From Komarekiella atlantica HA4396-MV6 (lineage in GTDB: Bacteria > Cyanobacteriota > Cyanobacteriia > Cyanobacteriales > Nostocaceae), in contig JAHHHK010000048.1 of assembly GCA_019359395.1 (NCBI GenBank), positions 1 through 36,629 on the forward strand: a DNA stretch of 36,629 bases, read 5' to 3'. The stretch's first letter is position 1; the number at the start of each line of letters is the position of its first letter. The position numbers were made by a program, and so were the translations under genes. This document shows, piece after piece, positions 16,497 through 24,451 of the stretch. A model generated the notes under the pieces. The model was not told the DNA's origin. It was given only the letters and a program-made list of their open reading frames with translations, and did not search any database.

Positions 16497-16770
16497 ATCC
16501 TAACTCCTTACTAAGATCATCCAAGCTTTGAGATTTCACAACTCCTGATTTAGCTCGATTTAAAGCTGTTAGCAAACGTTCAGCGTTACGGGGGGAACGT
16601 AAAAGATGAGCAGTTTCTAGAATACTAGAAAGTTCATCAACAGATATTAAAGCTACATTTTCAGCATTACGACGTGTAATGATTACAAAATCGCATTCTG
16701 AAGTAACTTTATCGCACAGTTCAGACAGCTTTTCTCGTGCTTGTGTGTAAGTATAAGTAGCAGAAACCAT
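16477..16770 (-). CDS. yefM: YefM/Phd-family antitoxin
   Basis: The 97-residue antitoxin pairs with YoeB. Its N-terminal DNA-binding half (MVSATYTYTQAREKLSELCD, then FVIITRRNAENVALISVDEL) is classic Phd/YefM. The C-terminal part (about 60-97) is the toxin-wrapping tail. The ATG at 16770 is preferred over the TTG at 16779 because YefM proteins begin with a short strand of exactly this type. The gene precedes yoeB with a 20-bp overlap. Three TGTACA boxes lie 40-80 bp upstream (see 16810-16851), implying autorepression by YefM and the YefM-YoeB complex as in E. coli. Confidence 0.92.
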   Translation of the reverse strand: MVSATYTYTQAREKLSELCDKVTSECDFVIITRRNAENVALISVDELSSILETAHLLRSPRNAERLLTALNRAKSGVVKSQSLDDLSKELGFDQEEP

Positions 16771-16809
16771 AGGTATCAAAACTTTCCTTTGTACTTGTAA
16801 ATTGAATTA

Positions 16810-16851
16810 TGTACATTCTCGCTTAACCTGTACACAAAGTCTGTACAGGTT
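16810..16851. promoter_or_regulatory. Predicted YefM operator: three TGTACA boxes
   Basis: TGTACA occurs at 16810-16815, 16829-16834 and 16842-16847. The last two are the inner parts of a perfect 10-bp inverted repeat, AACCTGTACA (16825-16834) and TGTACAGGTT (16842-16851), separated by 7 bp. TGTACA is the core recognised by YefM at the E. coli yefM-yoeB promoter. The position just upstream of yefM on the minus strand fits an autoregulatory operator. Confidence 0.75.
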
Positions 16852-17547
16852 GATGCTTTTATCGTAACATAACAGAAATTAATAAAGTAAAATTTTCAAA
16901 TCGTTGACAAAAGTCCGAATACTGTGTTTTCTACATAACTGCACATCTACGTTGTCAATGGCTTATTAGTAACAGAATTAATATATTACTGAGGCGTTAA
17001 GGTAGCAAATAGTAAAATATGAAAAAAAATTAATTATTCTCTGGCTAAAATTTCCGGTTGTCTTAGCTTTGTGATGATAAATAAAAATAATAGGGTTAAA
17101 TGTCATGCTTCTTGATGCGAACGAACTCTTAGGTTTTTCGCTGTTTATAAGCTGACATAATTGTTATTAGTACTACATTTTTCCATCAATTCGGGAAAAG
17201 CAAATATCTTCATTTGCCAATGAATACTTAATAACAAATAACACTTACTGCTAATAATTTTGTTTGTGGTGGCGTTGATCTCTGATAAAACTCTACTCTA
17301 GATGGATACAAGTAGCTATGCTGAAAAATGTAAAGAATTGATGGTATCTTTGAGCAAATTTTAAAGGTAAAGTGAAGGGTTTCGTGCCATTTTGGCAGGT
17401 TTTTATCAGACAGATGGGATATTAGTAGATTGTACCAATCGTTATTGTTATTCACACACTAGTTGCTATCTACCGAAAACGGCTAAAGCTAAATCAATCC
17501 CGATATAGGTGATTATCTCCGCAATTTTAGGAACTAGGAAATAATAC
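16852..17547. other. Intergenic region, AT-rich, no supported gene
   Basis: About 700 bp separate the YefM operator from the kinase gene. No reading frame here has family resemblance. A 75-codon minus-strand frame (17228-17455, GTG start) and very short plus-strand frames at 17105-17155 (16 codons) and 17302-17364 (20 codons, containing Ser, Thr and Cys) are present, but nothing supports their expression. Promoter elements for the kinase gene presumably lie here, but I cannot mark them with confidence. Confidence 0.5.
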
Positions 17548-18780
17548 ATGGTATTATCACTGTCTTCTCATAACGTTATCCAGTATTTGCAAGATGCAGG
17601 TCTGTGTAGCTCAGAAGATGGCGCAGCAAATGAATCTGAGTTACCACATAGTAAGAATTGCAATTTACTGGTGACTCTGGCAGATAACCGTAAACTGCTG
17701 GTTAAACAAGAACGTAGCATTAACAATGATGGAATGCCCCACGAGTTTTTTAATGAGTGGTTATTTCATCAGTTACTTCAACAGTTTCCGGTTCTAGGCA
17801 ATATTTCTGCGATCGCATCACTAGTGCTGCACTTTGATGAGGAAAATTCTATCCTTGTCCGCAATTACCTCAATGACTATCTGGAACTTGGGAGAGTATA
17901 TCACAGAAATGATATTTTTCCACCAGAAATTGCCTCTGCGATCGGCACTACTCTGGCTGGGCTGCATCGCGCAACCTTCAACCGCCGAGAATATAGTGAT
18001 TTTATGGCAACTGCTCCTCAAGGACAGTTTCGCTATGGCTATTACAACCCGGCACAAGGAATAGGGTCAATTAGTTCAGAGATTTTTGGTACAGTTCCCA
18101 CTGATGCGCTGAAATTTTATGTTCTCTATCAGCGCTACGAGAGTTTGGAATCAGCAATTGCTGATTTAGCAAATGAGTGGCAGCCTTGCTGCTTAACACA
18201 TAACGATCTAAAGTTAAATAACATTTTGGTTCATTCCAGATGGGAGCAGCTAGACAATTGCCTGGTACGACTAATTGACTGGGAAGCTTGCTCTTGGGGA
18301 GATCCGGCATTTGATTTAGGGACTTTACTAGCAAGCTATTTAGAAATTTGGCTATCTAGTCTCGTGGTAGATCCCACCATTGAATTAGAAGAATCTTTGC
18401 ATTTGGCGATGACACCTCTAGAGGTTTTACAACCTTCAATAGTTGCTCTAATTAAAGCTTATCTCAATGCTTTTCCGATGATTTTGGAGTACCGTCGTGA
18501 TTTTATGTTGCGCGTTATTCAATTTGCAGGGCTAGCACTGATTCATCAAATTCAGGACATGATTACGTGCCGCAAATACTTTAATAATGCCGACATCTGT
18601 ATGCTTCAAGTTGCTAAAAGTTTGCTCACTATGCCTGAGCAATCTGTACTGACTATTTTTGGTATTTCCGAGTCAGAAATCTTCACAACTGTGGGAAACT
18701 TTCATAAAGTTACTCAGCCAGAAAAAGAGCAGCAAGTACTTCGCATTTATTATGAAAAAACTCGGCTGCGTGGTTGTTAA
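17548..18780 (+). CDS. APH-fold phosphotransferase, likely protein/peptide kinase partner of HopA1-like gene
   Basis: This 410-residue kinase-like enzyme has the aminoglycoside phosphotransferase fold. It has an N-lobe lysine in KLLVKQE (Lys53), the catalytic loop HNDLKLNN (His218, Asp220, Asn225) and the metal-binding IDWE (Asp244) followed by GDPAFDLG. All catalytic residues are present. Downstream, 259 bp on and on the same strand, is a HopA1-family gene. An APH-fold kinase beside a HopA1-like lyase is the arrangement of class V lanthipeptide (LxmK/LxmY-type) and thioamitide gene clusters, where Ser/Thr side chains are phosphorylated and then eliminated. A role as a peptide Ser/Thr kinase is therefore plausible. 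Small-molecule phosphorylation, as in antibiotic resistance enzymes, remains an alternative. Confidence 0.82.
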   Translation: MVLSLSSHNVIQYLQDAGLCSSEDGAANESELPHSKNCNLLVTLADNRKLLVKQERSINNDGMPHEFFNEWLFHQLLQQFPVLGNISAIASLVLHFDEENSILVRNYLNDYLELGRVYHRNDIFPPEIASAIGTTLAGLHRATFNRREYSDFMATAPQGQFRYGYYNPAQGIGSISSEIFGTVPTDALKFYVLYQRYESLESAIADLANEWQPCCLTHNDLKLNNILVHSRWEQLDNCLVRLIDWEACSWGDPAFDLGTLLASYLEIWLSSLVVDPTIELEESLHLAMTPLEVLQPSIVALIKAYLNAFPMILEYRRDFMLRVIQFAGLALIHQIQDMITCRKYFNNADICMLQVAKSLLTMPEQSVLTIFGISESEIFTTVGNFHKVTQPEKEQQVLRIYYEKTRLRGC

Positions 18781-18790
18781 TAGCATATAG

Positions 18791-18833
18791 CAGAACAATT
18801 TAAAAGATAATTTGGATATTTTGAATTGTTCTG
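18791..18833 (+). terminator. Hairpin after the kinase gene
   Basis: A perfect 10-bp inverted repeat, CAGAACAATT (18791-18800) and AATTGTTCTG (18824-18833), is extended outward by imperfect AGCA/TGCT pairing. It lies 10 bp past the kinase stop. No long T run follows, so it may be a weak terminator, an attenuating or stabilising hairpin between the kinase and HopA1 genes, or a protein-binding site. The rest of 18781-19039 holds no gene. Confidence 0.45.
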
Positions 18834-19039
18834 TGTGCTATTTATTATGAAATTATACTTCAGGAAAAATTAAAAGGTTCTTTAAGAGAAAAATAAGTTT
18901 ATACAAACAAATATTAATAATTTATCCGTGGTGTAAATCCTAGATTATACTTTTTAAGTAATCTGAGAAACAACAAATATATTTGCCACAAAATGATTGT
19001 TTGATTCTAAATTATGAGTTTTGAGTTCTGAATTGATTA

Positions 19040-20125
19040 ATGCTAGATTCTTCTACCAATCAACTGCTAACTACATTATTCGACATTGTTACCAATATCC
19101 AGATTGAGTCAAATTTTTGTATTTACCATCCCAATTACCTACCCTTTGCTCTGCCGACTAAAGTAGCTGACAGATTTCAGCAAACCCCCTCGGCTTTGCA
19201 GCATAAGTATCTCACTCTGCTGTTGCGAAACTTCCTCTATGGAATTTATTACAATGGCTCGCTGCAAACTACTTTGGCAGTCAATAAGGAAATTACAAAT
19301 CACACGCAGTGCCATAATTTAGAAAACGATTCCGCCTTGGGAATTGATTGGGAATTTTATGAGCAACTCCATGAGTGTAATCATGGTATCGGTTATTTTG
19401 ACTCTAGTTGGCGGGTGTTGCGGCAAGAGCCTGATGGGAGTATGGCTGTGACTAAAGGCGGTTTGACACTTTATGTTGAGCCAGACTGTCATCTCAAACC
19501 TAATATTAAATCTGCCAAAGCGGGTGAGCTAGTAGCCATCTGGATGCCCAAAAATCGACTGCAAAATGGTTGTTATGTAGCAGTTAGCAATGTTGGACAA
19601 GAACGGCAAAACCCAGATGCGGATTTGGGAGCAGGGAGAATCTATTTTAATTTCACACCATTTGGTGCGATCGCGCTCATGGAAAGCCTAACTCAGCAAC
19701 TAAATGCTGCTGCTATTCCTTTCAGCTTTCAGGTTCTCTACAATCCCTCTGCATACGAACGCTATGACTCAGGGGTACTCTTCTTTGAACTCCACGACTA
19801 TCCAGCCATCCGCGAAATTCTACAGGCTGTTTATACTGAACATCAATCCTATTTTCAAACCGAAATACCCTTGTTCACAAAGTTTTTAGCACCAGGACTA
19901 AGTTTAGCTGAGGAACCAACCCAAAAATTTGCGGCGCAAGAGAGTTTTGGGATGAACCGTTGTCAAATTGTAGCTAATGCTTTGTTGGAGGCTTGGCAAA
20001 AAGGTAAGAATGCAATGGAGGAGCGGATGAGGGTAATTGACCAACACTTTGCCCAGCACTCAATTGATTTGCAGCATCCTTATCTAAATCCCAGTTCTGA
20101 AGATATATATTACCCTTTAAATTAG
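19040..20125 (+). CDS. HopA1-family protein (predicted phospho-Ser/Thr lyase)
   Basis: The 361-residue product matches the family named after the type III effector HopA1. It has an N-terminal helical part (about 1-100) including HKYLTLLLRNFLYGIYYNG, then a mixed domain with GWRV-like SSWRVLRQEPDGSMAV, KGGLTLYVEPD, AGELVAIWMPKNRLQNGCYVAV and AGRIYFNFTPFGAIALM, ending in a conserved helical tail. There is no secretion apparatus here, so this is not an effector. In class V lanthipeptide and thioamitide clusters HopA1-like proteins act with an APH-fold kinase to eliminate phosphate from phospho-Ser/Thr, and the kinase gene just upstream repeats that pairing. The lyase activity is inferred from this context. 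Start: ATG at 19040. Confidence 0.78.
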   Translation: MLDSSTNQLLTTLFDIVTNIQIESNFCIYHPNYLPFALPTKVADRFQQTPSALQHKYLTLLLRNFLYGIYYNGSLQTTLAVNKEITNHTQCHNLENDSALGIDWEFYEQLHECNHGIGYFDSSWRVLRQEPDGSMAVTKGGLTLYVEPDCHLKPNIKSAKAGELVAIWMPKNRLQNGCYVAVSNVGQERQNPDADLGAGRIYFNFTPFGAIALMESLTQQLNAAAIPFSFQVLYNPSAYERYDSGVLFFELHDYPAIREILQAVYTEHQSYFQTEIPLFTKFLAPGLSLAEEPTQKFAAQESFGMNRCQIVANALLEAWQKGKNAMEERMRVIDQHFAQHSIDLQHPYLNPSSEDIYYPLN

Positions 20126-20304
20126 TAAACAGTAAACAGTAAACAGTTATCAAGGGGTATGGTGAGGGATTTAAACCGGGCTGATAGTGCCTTGTACTAA
20201 TCGGCTTTGGGTTATTCGTTTTCAGTTGTCAGTACTCGCCTCCTTAGTGGTTCTCCTTAAACCTAATTATCTTGACTGTTTACTGTTTACCGTTTACTGA
20301 TAAC
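20124..20304. repeat. Element bounded by inverted AGTAAAC heptamers
   Basis: Three tandem AGTAAAC units and AGTTATCA (20124-20152) overlap the HopA1 stop codon. Their inverse, beginning TGACTGTTTACTG and ending GTTTACTGATAAC, lies at 20273-20304. The roughly 120-bp centre has no gene. This is a palindromic repeat island of the type common between cyanobacterial genes. Confidence 0.65.
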
Positions 20305-20329
20305 AACTGTAGTTACAGTAAAATTGTAG

Positions 20330-20355
20330 AGCAGGTTTATTACCTGCTATTTTTA
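20330..20355 (+). terminator. Candidate intrinsic terminator
   Basis: Stem AGCAGG (20330-20335) with CCTGCT (20343-20348), a seven-base loop, then ATTTTTAT. It is positioned to end transcription from the HopA1 side just before the thioesterase start at 20374. The short stem keeps confidence moderate. Confidence 0.45.
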
Positions 20356-20373
20356 TACTTTAAATTTTGAAAG

Positions 20374-20820
20374 ATGTCTTTCACTTATAATCGAACAGTT
20401 CACTTTCAAGATACTGATGCTGCTGGAGTCGTTTATTTTGCTAATGTTTTGAGTATTTCTCATGAAGCTTACGAAGATTCTCTAGAGAGATCAGGTATTA
20501 ACATTAAAGAATTTTTCACTAGCTCATCTGTAGCTTTTCCGATTGTTCATGCTAGTGTGGATTTTTTGCGTCCGATGTTTTGCGGTGATAAGTTAGTGAT
20601 TAGCTTAATGCCCCAAAAGTTAGGTATTGATAAGTTTGAAGTTGCTTACGAAATTTCAGTTGGTGATGTGGTTGTTGCTAAGGCAATTACTAGACACGTT
20701 TGTATTGAGGTGAGTAGTAGAAGTAAGCAGGAATTGTCTGATGAGATTATTCGGTGGTTGGAAACGAACCGCAGAGACGCAGAGGGCGCAGAGAGAAGAA
20801 AGTCAAGAGAGATTATGTAA
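20374..20820 (+). CDS. 1,4-dihydroxy-2-naphthoyl-CoA thioesterase (4HBT hotdog fold)
   Basis: This enzyme hydrolyses DHNA-CoA to DHNA, the step before MenA in phylloquinone synthesis. The 148-residue hotdog protein has the 4HBT active-site motif [11 protein letters not shown] with catalytic Asp15, followed by HEAYEDSL and the [18 protein letters not shown] strand pair. This is the pattern of the Synechocystis DHNA-CoA thioesterase. It sits beside menE, menC, menA and menF, which supports the assignment over a generic acyl-CoA thioesterase. The last 16 or so residues ([16 protein letters not shown]) are written by a GCAGAG(A/G)-type repeat and are probably not part of the conserved fold. The 3' end overlaps the convergent menE by 18 bp inside that repeat. 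Confidence 0.88.
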   Translation: MSFTYNRTVHFQDTDAAGVVYFANVLSISHEAYEDSLERSGINIKEFFTSSSVAFPIVHASVDFLRPMFCGDKLVISLMPQKLGIDKFEVAYEISVGDVVVAKAITRHVCIEVSSRSKQELSDEIIRWLETNRRDAEGAERRKSREIM

Positions 20821-22356
20821 GAATTTTGTGGCTATTTGCTGTAGTTTTTGACGGTTGATTTTACCTTGAGAGTTGCGGGGTAAGCTTTGCTGGGGAATCC
20901 AATGTTTGGGAATTTTAAATTTGCTAAGTTTGTCTTTGAGTAGGGTTTGAATTTCTAAGGTCGAGATATTTGGGTTTTGGGGAATATAAATGGCTGTTAA
21001 TGCCTGTCCCCAGTGTTTATCTGGTATGCCAATAACACAAACATCAATCAGCATTTTAGTTGCTAATATAGCTGACTCAATTTCTGCTGGATAGATGTTT
21101 TCACCACCTGTAATAATTTTATCGCTATTACGCCCGATAATATTTAAATGACCTTGGTCGTCTAAAAAACCTAAGTCATCTACTTGGAGATAATTTTGTA
21201 TTTTATTAGTTTGATAATAGTAACCAAGAGCTAAAGATTTAGCCTGAATAGTAATATTTCCTATTTGATTTGAATTTAAAATTTCTCCTTGCTGATTGCA
21301 AATTGTTACATGAGCATGGGGGAGAATCTGACCACTGCTTATTTTACCTTTAAGAAAATCATCGGGTTTAAGGGTGGCAATTTGAGAGGCGGTTTCTGTC
21401 ATCCCATAAGTAGGTGCTAATCGGATGTAATGGAATCTTGCCTTTTCTAACAGTTCATTCCATGCTGGCGCACCTCCTAAAAGTACAGTTTGAAATTGGG
21501 TTAACCACTCAGTTAATTCCGGGTTTTGTAGAAGACGTTGTAACTGCGTAGGTACTAAAGATAGGAAAAATTTTGATTGTTCAATATTGAATATTTGACC
21601 AGATTCTACTGCTTTGAATGGCTGAATAACTAGCTGTCCTCCGGTTGTGAAGGAGCGCATAAATTGCATCAAACCACTGACGTGATATAGCGGTAATACA
21701 CAAAAACAGTTGACTTGTTTTAGTTGAAAATATTCTGTAAATCCTTGGACAGATGCCATTAGAGTTTCCCAAGTGTGCATGGCAAATTTAATCTCTCCCG
21801 ATGAGCCACCTGTGGGAATCATGATCAGTGCTGTTAGCGGATAGCTCTGGTTTAGCCCGTGCTGAGTGCTGTAAAGCCCTGCGGGCATGGCTGCGCTTAG
21901 AGCGGATAGCTCTGGTTTAGCCCGTGCTGAGTGGGAAAGTGGGGGAGTGTGAGATAAGGGAGAAGGGGTAGTCTTTTCTTCCCAGTCCCCAGCCCCCAGT
22001 CCCCAGTCCCCAGTCCCCAGTCCCCAGTCCCTAGTCCCCAGTCCCCAGTCCCCAGCCCCCAGTCCCCAAATAATGTCTGGCTGCACTAAATCAAAGACTT
22101 GTTGCCATTCTTGTTTTCCCCAATCGGGGTTACAGAGAAAAACTGAACAATTAGCTGCACAAGCAGCAATAAAACCTGCTAAAAACTTTATTGGTTCACG
22201 TTCAGCTAAGATGATTTTTGGTGGCGTTCCATATACTGATAAGTATGTTAGTTGTAAATATAATTCTTCAGCTATTTTCTGAAACTGAAGGCTGTTATGA
22301 CCAATCAGCCATTCGTGATCAGCATGTTTTTTAAGATAGTCTAAAGGTCGTTCCAT
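20803..22356 (-). CDS. menE: o-Succinylbenzoate-CoA ligase with large repeat-derived insert
   Basis: This ANL-family ligase activates o-succinylbenzoate with ATP and CoA in phylloquinone synthesis. Motifs: P-loop [13 protein letters not shown] (about 179-191), [23 protein letters not shown] and the C-terminal [13 protein letters not shown] with the catalytic-type Lys. At 517 residues it is longer than usual. The excess lies between PDIIW (about 97) and LTALIMI (about 175) and consists of a heptamer-encoded DWGLGTG-like repeat plus a segment carrying a 33-bp duplication. The insert precedes the P-loop at a variable linker, so activity may be retained. The gene is 17 bp downstream of menC on the same strand, so the two are probably co-transcribed. 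Confidence 0.92.
   Translation of the reverse strand: MERPLDYLKKHADHEWLIGHNSLQFQKIAEELYLQLTYLSVYGTPPKIILAEREPIKFLAGFIAACAANCSVFLCNPDWGKQEWQQVFDLVQPDIIWGLGAGDWGLGTRDWGLGTGDWGLGAGDWEEKTTPSPLSHTPPLSHSARAKPELSALSAAMPAGLYSTQHGLNQSYPLTALIMIPTGGSSGEIKFAMHTWETLMASVQGFTEYFQLKQVNCFCVLPLYHVSGLMQFMRSFTTGGQLVIQPFKAVESGQIFNIEQSKFFLSLVPTQLQRLLQNPELTEWLTQFQTVLLGGAPAWNELLEKARFHYIRLAPTYGMTETASQIATLKPDDFLKGKISSGQILPHAHVTICNQQGEILNSNQIGNITIQAKSLALGYYYQTNKIQNYLQVDDLGFLDDQGHLNIIGRNSDKIITGGENIYPAEIESAILATKMLIDVCVIGIPDKHWGQALTAIYIPQNPNISTLEIQTLLKDKLSKFKIPKHWIPQQSLPRNSQGKINRQKLQQIATKFLHNLS
21836..21933 (-). repeat. 33-bp direct duplication inside menE, read in two frames
   Basis: Identical 33-bp copies occupy 21836-21868 and 21901-21933, 65 bp apart. 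Because 65 is not a multiple of three, the copies are translated in different frames: [11 protein letters not shown] from one and [13 protein letters not shown] from the other. Both are open. Confidence 0.9.
21981..22064 (-). repeat. Twelve tandem heptamers inside menE
   Basis: Twelve 7-bp units of CCCAGTC (variants CCCAGCC and CCTAGTC), 84 bp in total, encode a glycine- and tryptophan-rich stretch of period seven residues (GLGTGDW). Twelve units keep the frame; gain or loss of one or two would shift it. Confidence 0.93.
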
Positions 22357-22373
22357 AGACTTTGAAGCCAGGT

Positions 22374-23405
22374 TTATTTGTGTTCAAAAAAGTGGGTGAT
22401 ACCAAAACCAACTGCTCTGTTATGTTGGGATAATTCTGCTGCTAGTTGGAGTGCTGCTTGTCTTGCGATCGCAGTTTCAAATACTGATGAAAATACAGCA
22501 TCAATTTTATGCTGTTGACAAAATTGCCGTAGACGAGATGGTGAACCGACTATCGCAGGCTTAATAACAAAAATTTCTCGCCAACCTTGTTGATAACAGG
22601 TGACGAGTTGGTTAAATGTGGCGACAGACTCATCTAAAGCGATGGCAGTGCCATAAAACATACTCAATTCCAACATCCTCTCCAGTTGTCCAACAGGTAG
22701 CGGTTGTTCGATAAATTCAATTTCTACAGATATTTCTTGATTTGCCTTGATATTGTCGCAAGTCCACAGCCATAAGTTAGCCTCCTCATAGCTGAGTCCG
22801 CCGTTAGCATCTAATCGCAGTTTTGTAGAAGTTGGTAAGCTATGCGTAAGTATGTCGAAAATTTCCAGTTCATGAGCGATCGCATACACGCCAATTTTCC
22901 ATTTAAACGTACGATATCCCTGCTCCCACAAAGTTTCCCATTGACTTAAAGCCGCTTCCCCAGCGGGTAATAAAGCACTATAAGTGAGAGATTGAGCATT
23001 GAACATTGGAGAATGGACATCGGGAACAGACAAGGGAGAGCCTTCTTCAATAATTCTTCCTTGTCCCCAGTCCCCATTGCCCCTTATCCCCAAAGAGCGC
23101 CATGTGTTCCCCAGTCCCTCTAAAGCTGACTCAAAGCCAAATTGACAAGCAGGTAATTCATCTGGAATGGAGAAAATTGTCTCGTCTGTGATTTCCTCTG
23201 GTAGTTGGCGACAAAAATCTAAAGCTTGTTCTATGGTTTCGGAACCAAACCAGCTAATAGGGGCAATTTCTCCCCAGCCGACTCTACCTATTTCATCGGT
23301 GAGGTTGATGATAATACCATCTCGGATATCCCAAATACCATGACTGGTAGTTAAAGATTGCACAAACCTACGTCTATAGGGACGAAATTTAAATCTGTAA
23401 GTCAC
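22374..23405 (-). CDS. menC: o-Succinylbenzoate synthase
   Basis: This enolase-superfamily enzyme dehydrates SHCHC to o-succinylbenzoate. Its catalytic and metal residues are visible: Lys168 and Lys170 in TFKWKIG, Asp199 in LRLDANGG, Glu233 in FIEQP, Asp258 in ALDES and Lys282 in VIKPAI. The N-terminal capping domain includes GWGEIAPISWFG. Between ESALEGL (98) and LTYSALLPAGEA (about 140) is a roughly 40-residue stretch with Gly/Asn/Asp/Trp sequence (GIRGNGDWGQGR). It is encoded by about four degenerate CCCCAGT-type heptamers near 23054-23090, apparently a repeat insertion in a surface linker. The gene lies 17 bp before menE and 149 bp after menA on the minus strand. Confidence 0.92.
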   Translation of the reverse strand: MTYRFKFRPYRRRFVQSLTTSHGIWDIRDGIIINLTDEIGRVGWGEIAPISWFGSETIEQALDFCRQLPEEITDETIFSIPDELPACQFGFESALEGLGNTWRSLGIRGNGDWGQGRIIEEGSPLSVPDVHSPMFNAQSLTYSALLPAGEAALSQWETLWEQGYRTFKWKIGVYAIAHELEIFDILTHSLPTSTKLRLDANGGLSYEEANLWLWTCDNIKANQEISVEIEFIEQPLPVGQLERMLELSMFYGTAIALDESVATFNQLVTCYQQGWREIFVIKPAIVGSPSRLRQFCQQHKIDAVFSSVFETAIARQAALQLAAELSQHNRAVGFGITHFFEHK

Positions 23406-23447
23406 TAAATGTCATTTGTTATTTGTCCTCTCTTACAAAGTTCTGTT

Positions 23448-23500
23448 CGCCGGAAGCCGGCGCTCAGACTTTGCGCTTTGTCATTTGTCATTACAAATGA
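23448..23500. repeat. Hairpins between menA and menC
   Basis: A GC-rich hairpin, CGCCGG-AAG-CCGGCG (23448-23462), is followed by an AT-rich inverted pair, GTCATTTGT and ACAAATGAC. Several TCATTTGT copies fill the gap. This is a dispersed repeat within the men gene series that may attenuate transcription or protect mRNA. Confidence 0.45.
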
Positions 23501-23554
23501 CCAAGGACTAATGATTAAGGACAGCCGCCAAAAATCTTACAATTTATAGAGTTA

Positions 23555-24451
23555 CTAAAGCATAAATCCCAAACCTAACAGTAAGCAACTCCAGAAATGC
23601 ACGGCTACGGCGATGAATTTGCAGTTACTAACTTTTTCTGGCTGGTGATGATTTTTTTGGACATGACGACACAGTTTGATGGCAAAGGGTAAACTCAACC
23701 AACTCAGCAATGTCCAAACTGGAAAAAATCCCCACAGCACAAATACCAAGGTGAGGGGATAAATACTAGCAGTGAACCAAATTAGTAGTTGAGCAGCCTT
23801 TGCAGTTCCCAGACGGACGATAGGCGATCGCTTGCCGGCGGCTATGTCATCCTTAACTTGGTGAAAGTGTGAGCAAAACAAAATTAAACTTGTGACGATG
23901 CCGACAATTATTGAGGCTGCTAAACTCGTCATTGACCAAGTTTGGGTTTGACTGTAGTATGCTGCTGCTACTGCCAAGGGGCCAAAGGCGAAAAAGCAAA
24001 TAATCTCGCCTAAACCTTGATATCCTAAGCGAAAGGGCGGCCCTTGGTATGTGTAGCCTAATGCACAGCAAAGCAGAATTATGCCAATGATAGTTGGGTC
24101 TTGTTGCCAAGTGGCGATCGCTAATATGCCCAGCAATCCCAAACCTAAACACAAATTTCCTAACCAAAATATTAATGACTTATTGCCAGTTAAGTTCACC
24201 AGAGAATGGTGTTTATTTTGATCAATCCCTGTTTCTGAATCAAAGACATCATTACTGATATTTTCCCACGCCAGAATTAAAATTGCTGCACCTACAAAAG
24301 TAGAAAATACTGCACCATTAAAAATTTTAGTTTCGGCAAATGCTACTGCTGTTCCTACCCAAATGGGCATAATGGCAACGCTGTACATCGGCGGTTTAAT
24401 CGCCGCCATCCATAACTTAGTCTTGGGATATAAAATCTGCTTAGTAGTCAT
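23555..24451 (-). CDS. menA: 1,4-dihydroxy-2-naphthoate prenyl(phytyl)transferase
   Basis: This UbiA-family membrane prenyltransferase joins DHNA with the phytyl (or polyprenyl) diphosphate chain, making the precursor of phylloquinone. The 298-residue protein has about eight or nine membrane helices. The two Asp-rich motifs are present: NDVFDSETGID (67-77) and the second around Asp201-Asp202 in QVKDDIAAGKRSP. GYTYQGPPFRLGYQGLGE is a signature of cyanobacterial MenA. It is the first gene of the minus-strand menA-menC-menE series and divergent from menF, so the 306-bp gap between menA and menF probably holds both promoters. Confidence 0.93.
   Translation of the reverse strand: MTTKQILYPKTKLWMAAIKPPMYSVAIMPIWVGTAVAFAETKIFNGAVFSTFVGAAILILAWENISNDVFDSETGIDQNKHHSLVNLTGNKSLIFWLGNLCLGLGLLGILAIATWQQDPTIIGIILLCCALGYTYQGPPFRLGYQGLGEIICFFAFGPLAVAAAYYSQTQTWSMTSLAASIIVGIVTSLILFCSHFHQVKDDIAAGKRSPIVRLGTAKAAQLLIWFTASIYPLTLVFVLWGFFPVWTLLSWLSLPFAIKLCRHVQKNHHQPEKVSNCKFIAVAVHFWSCLLLGLGFML

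Noticed and set aside
17302-17364. 20-residue peptide with Ser, Thr and Cys (starting MDTSSYAEKC) as a precursor for the kinase/HopA1 pair
   Set aside because: Too short, no ribosome-binding site, no leader-like pattern, and no conservation can be checked here.
17228-17455. 75-codon minus-strand ORF with a GTG start
   Set aside because: No recognisable family, no ribosome-binding site, AT-rich intergenic context; it may be chance.
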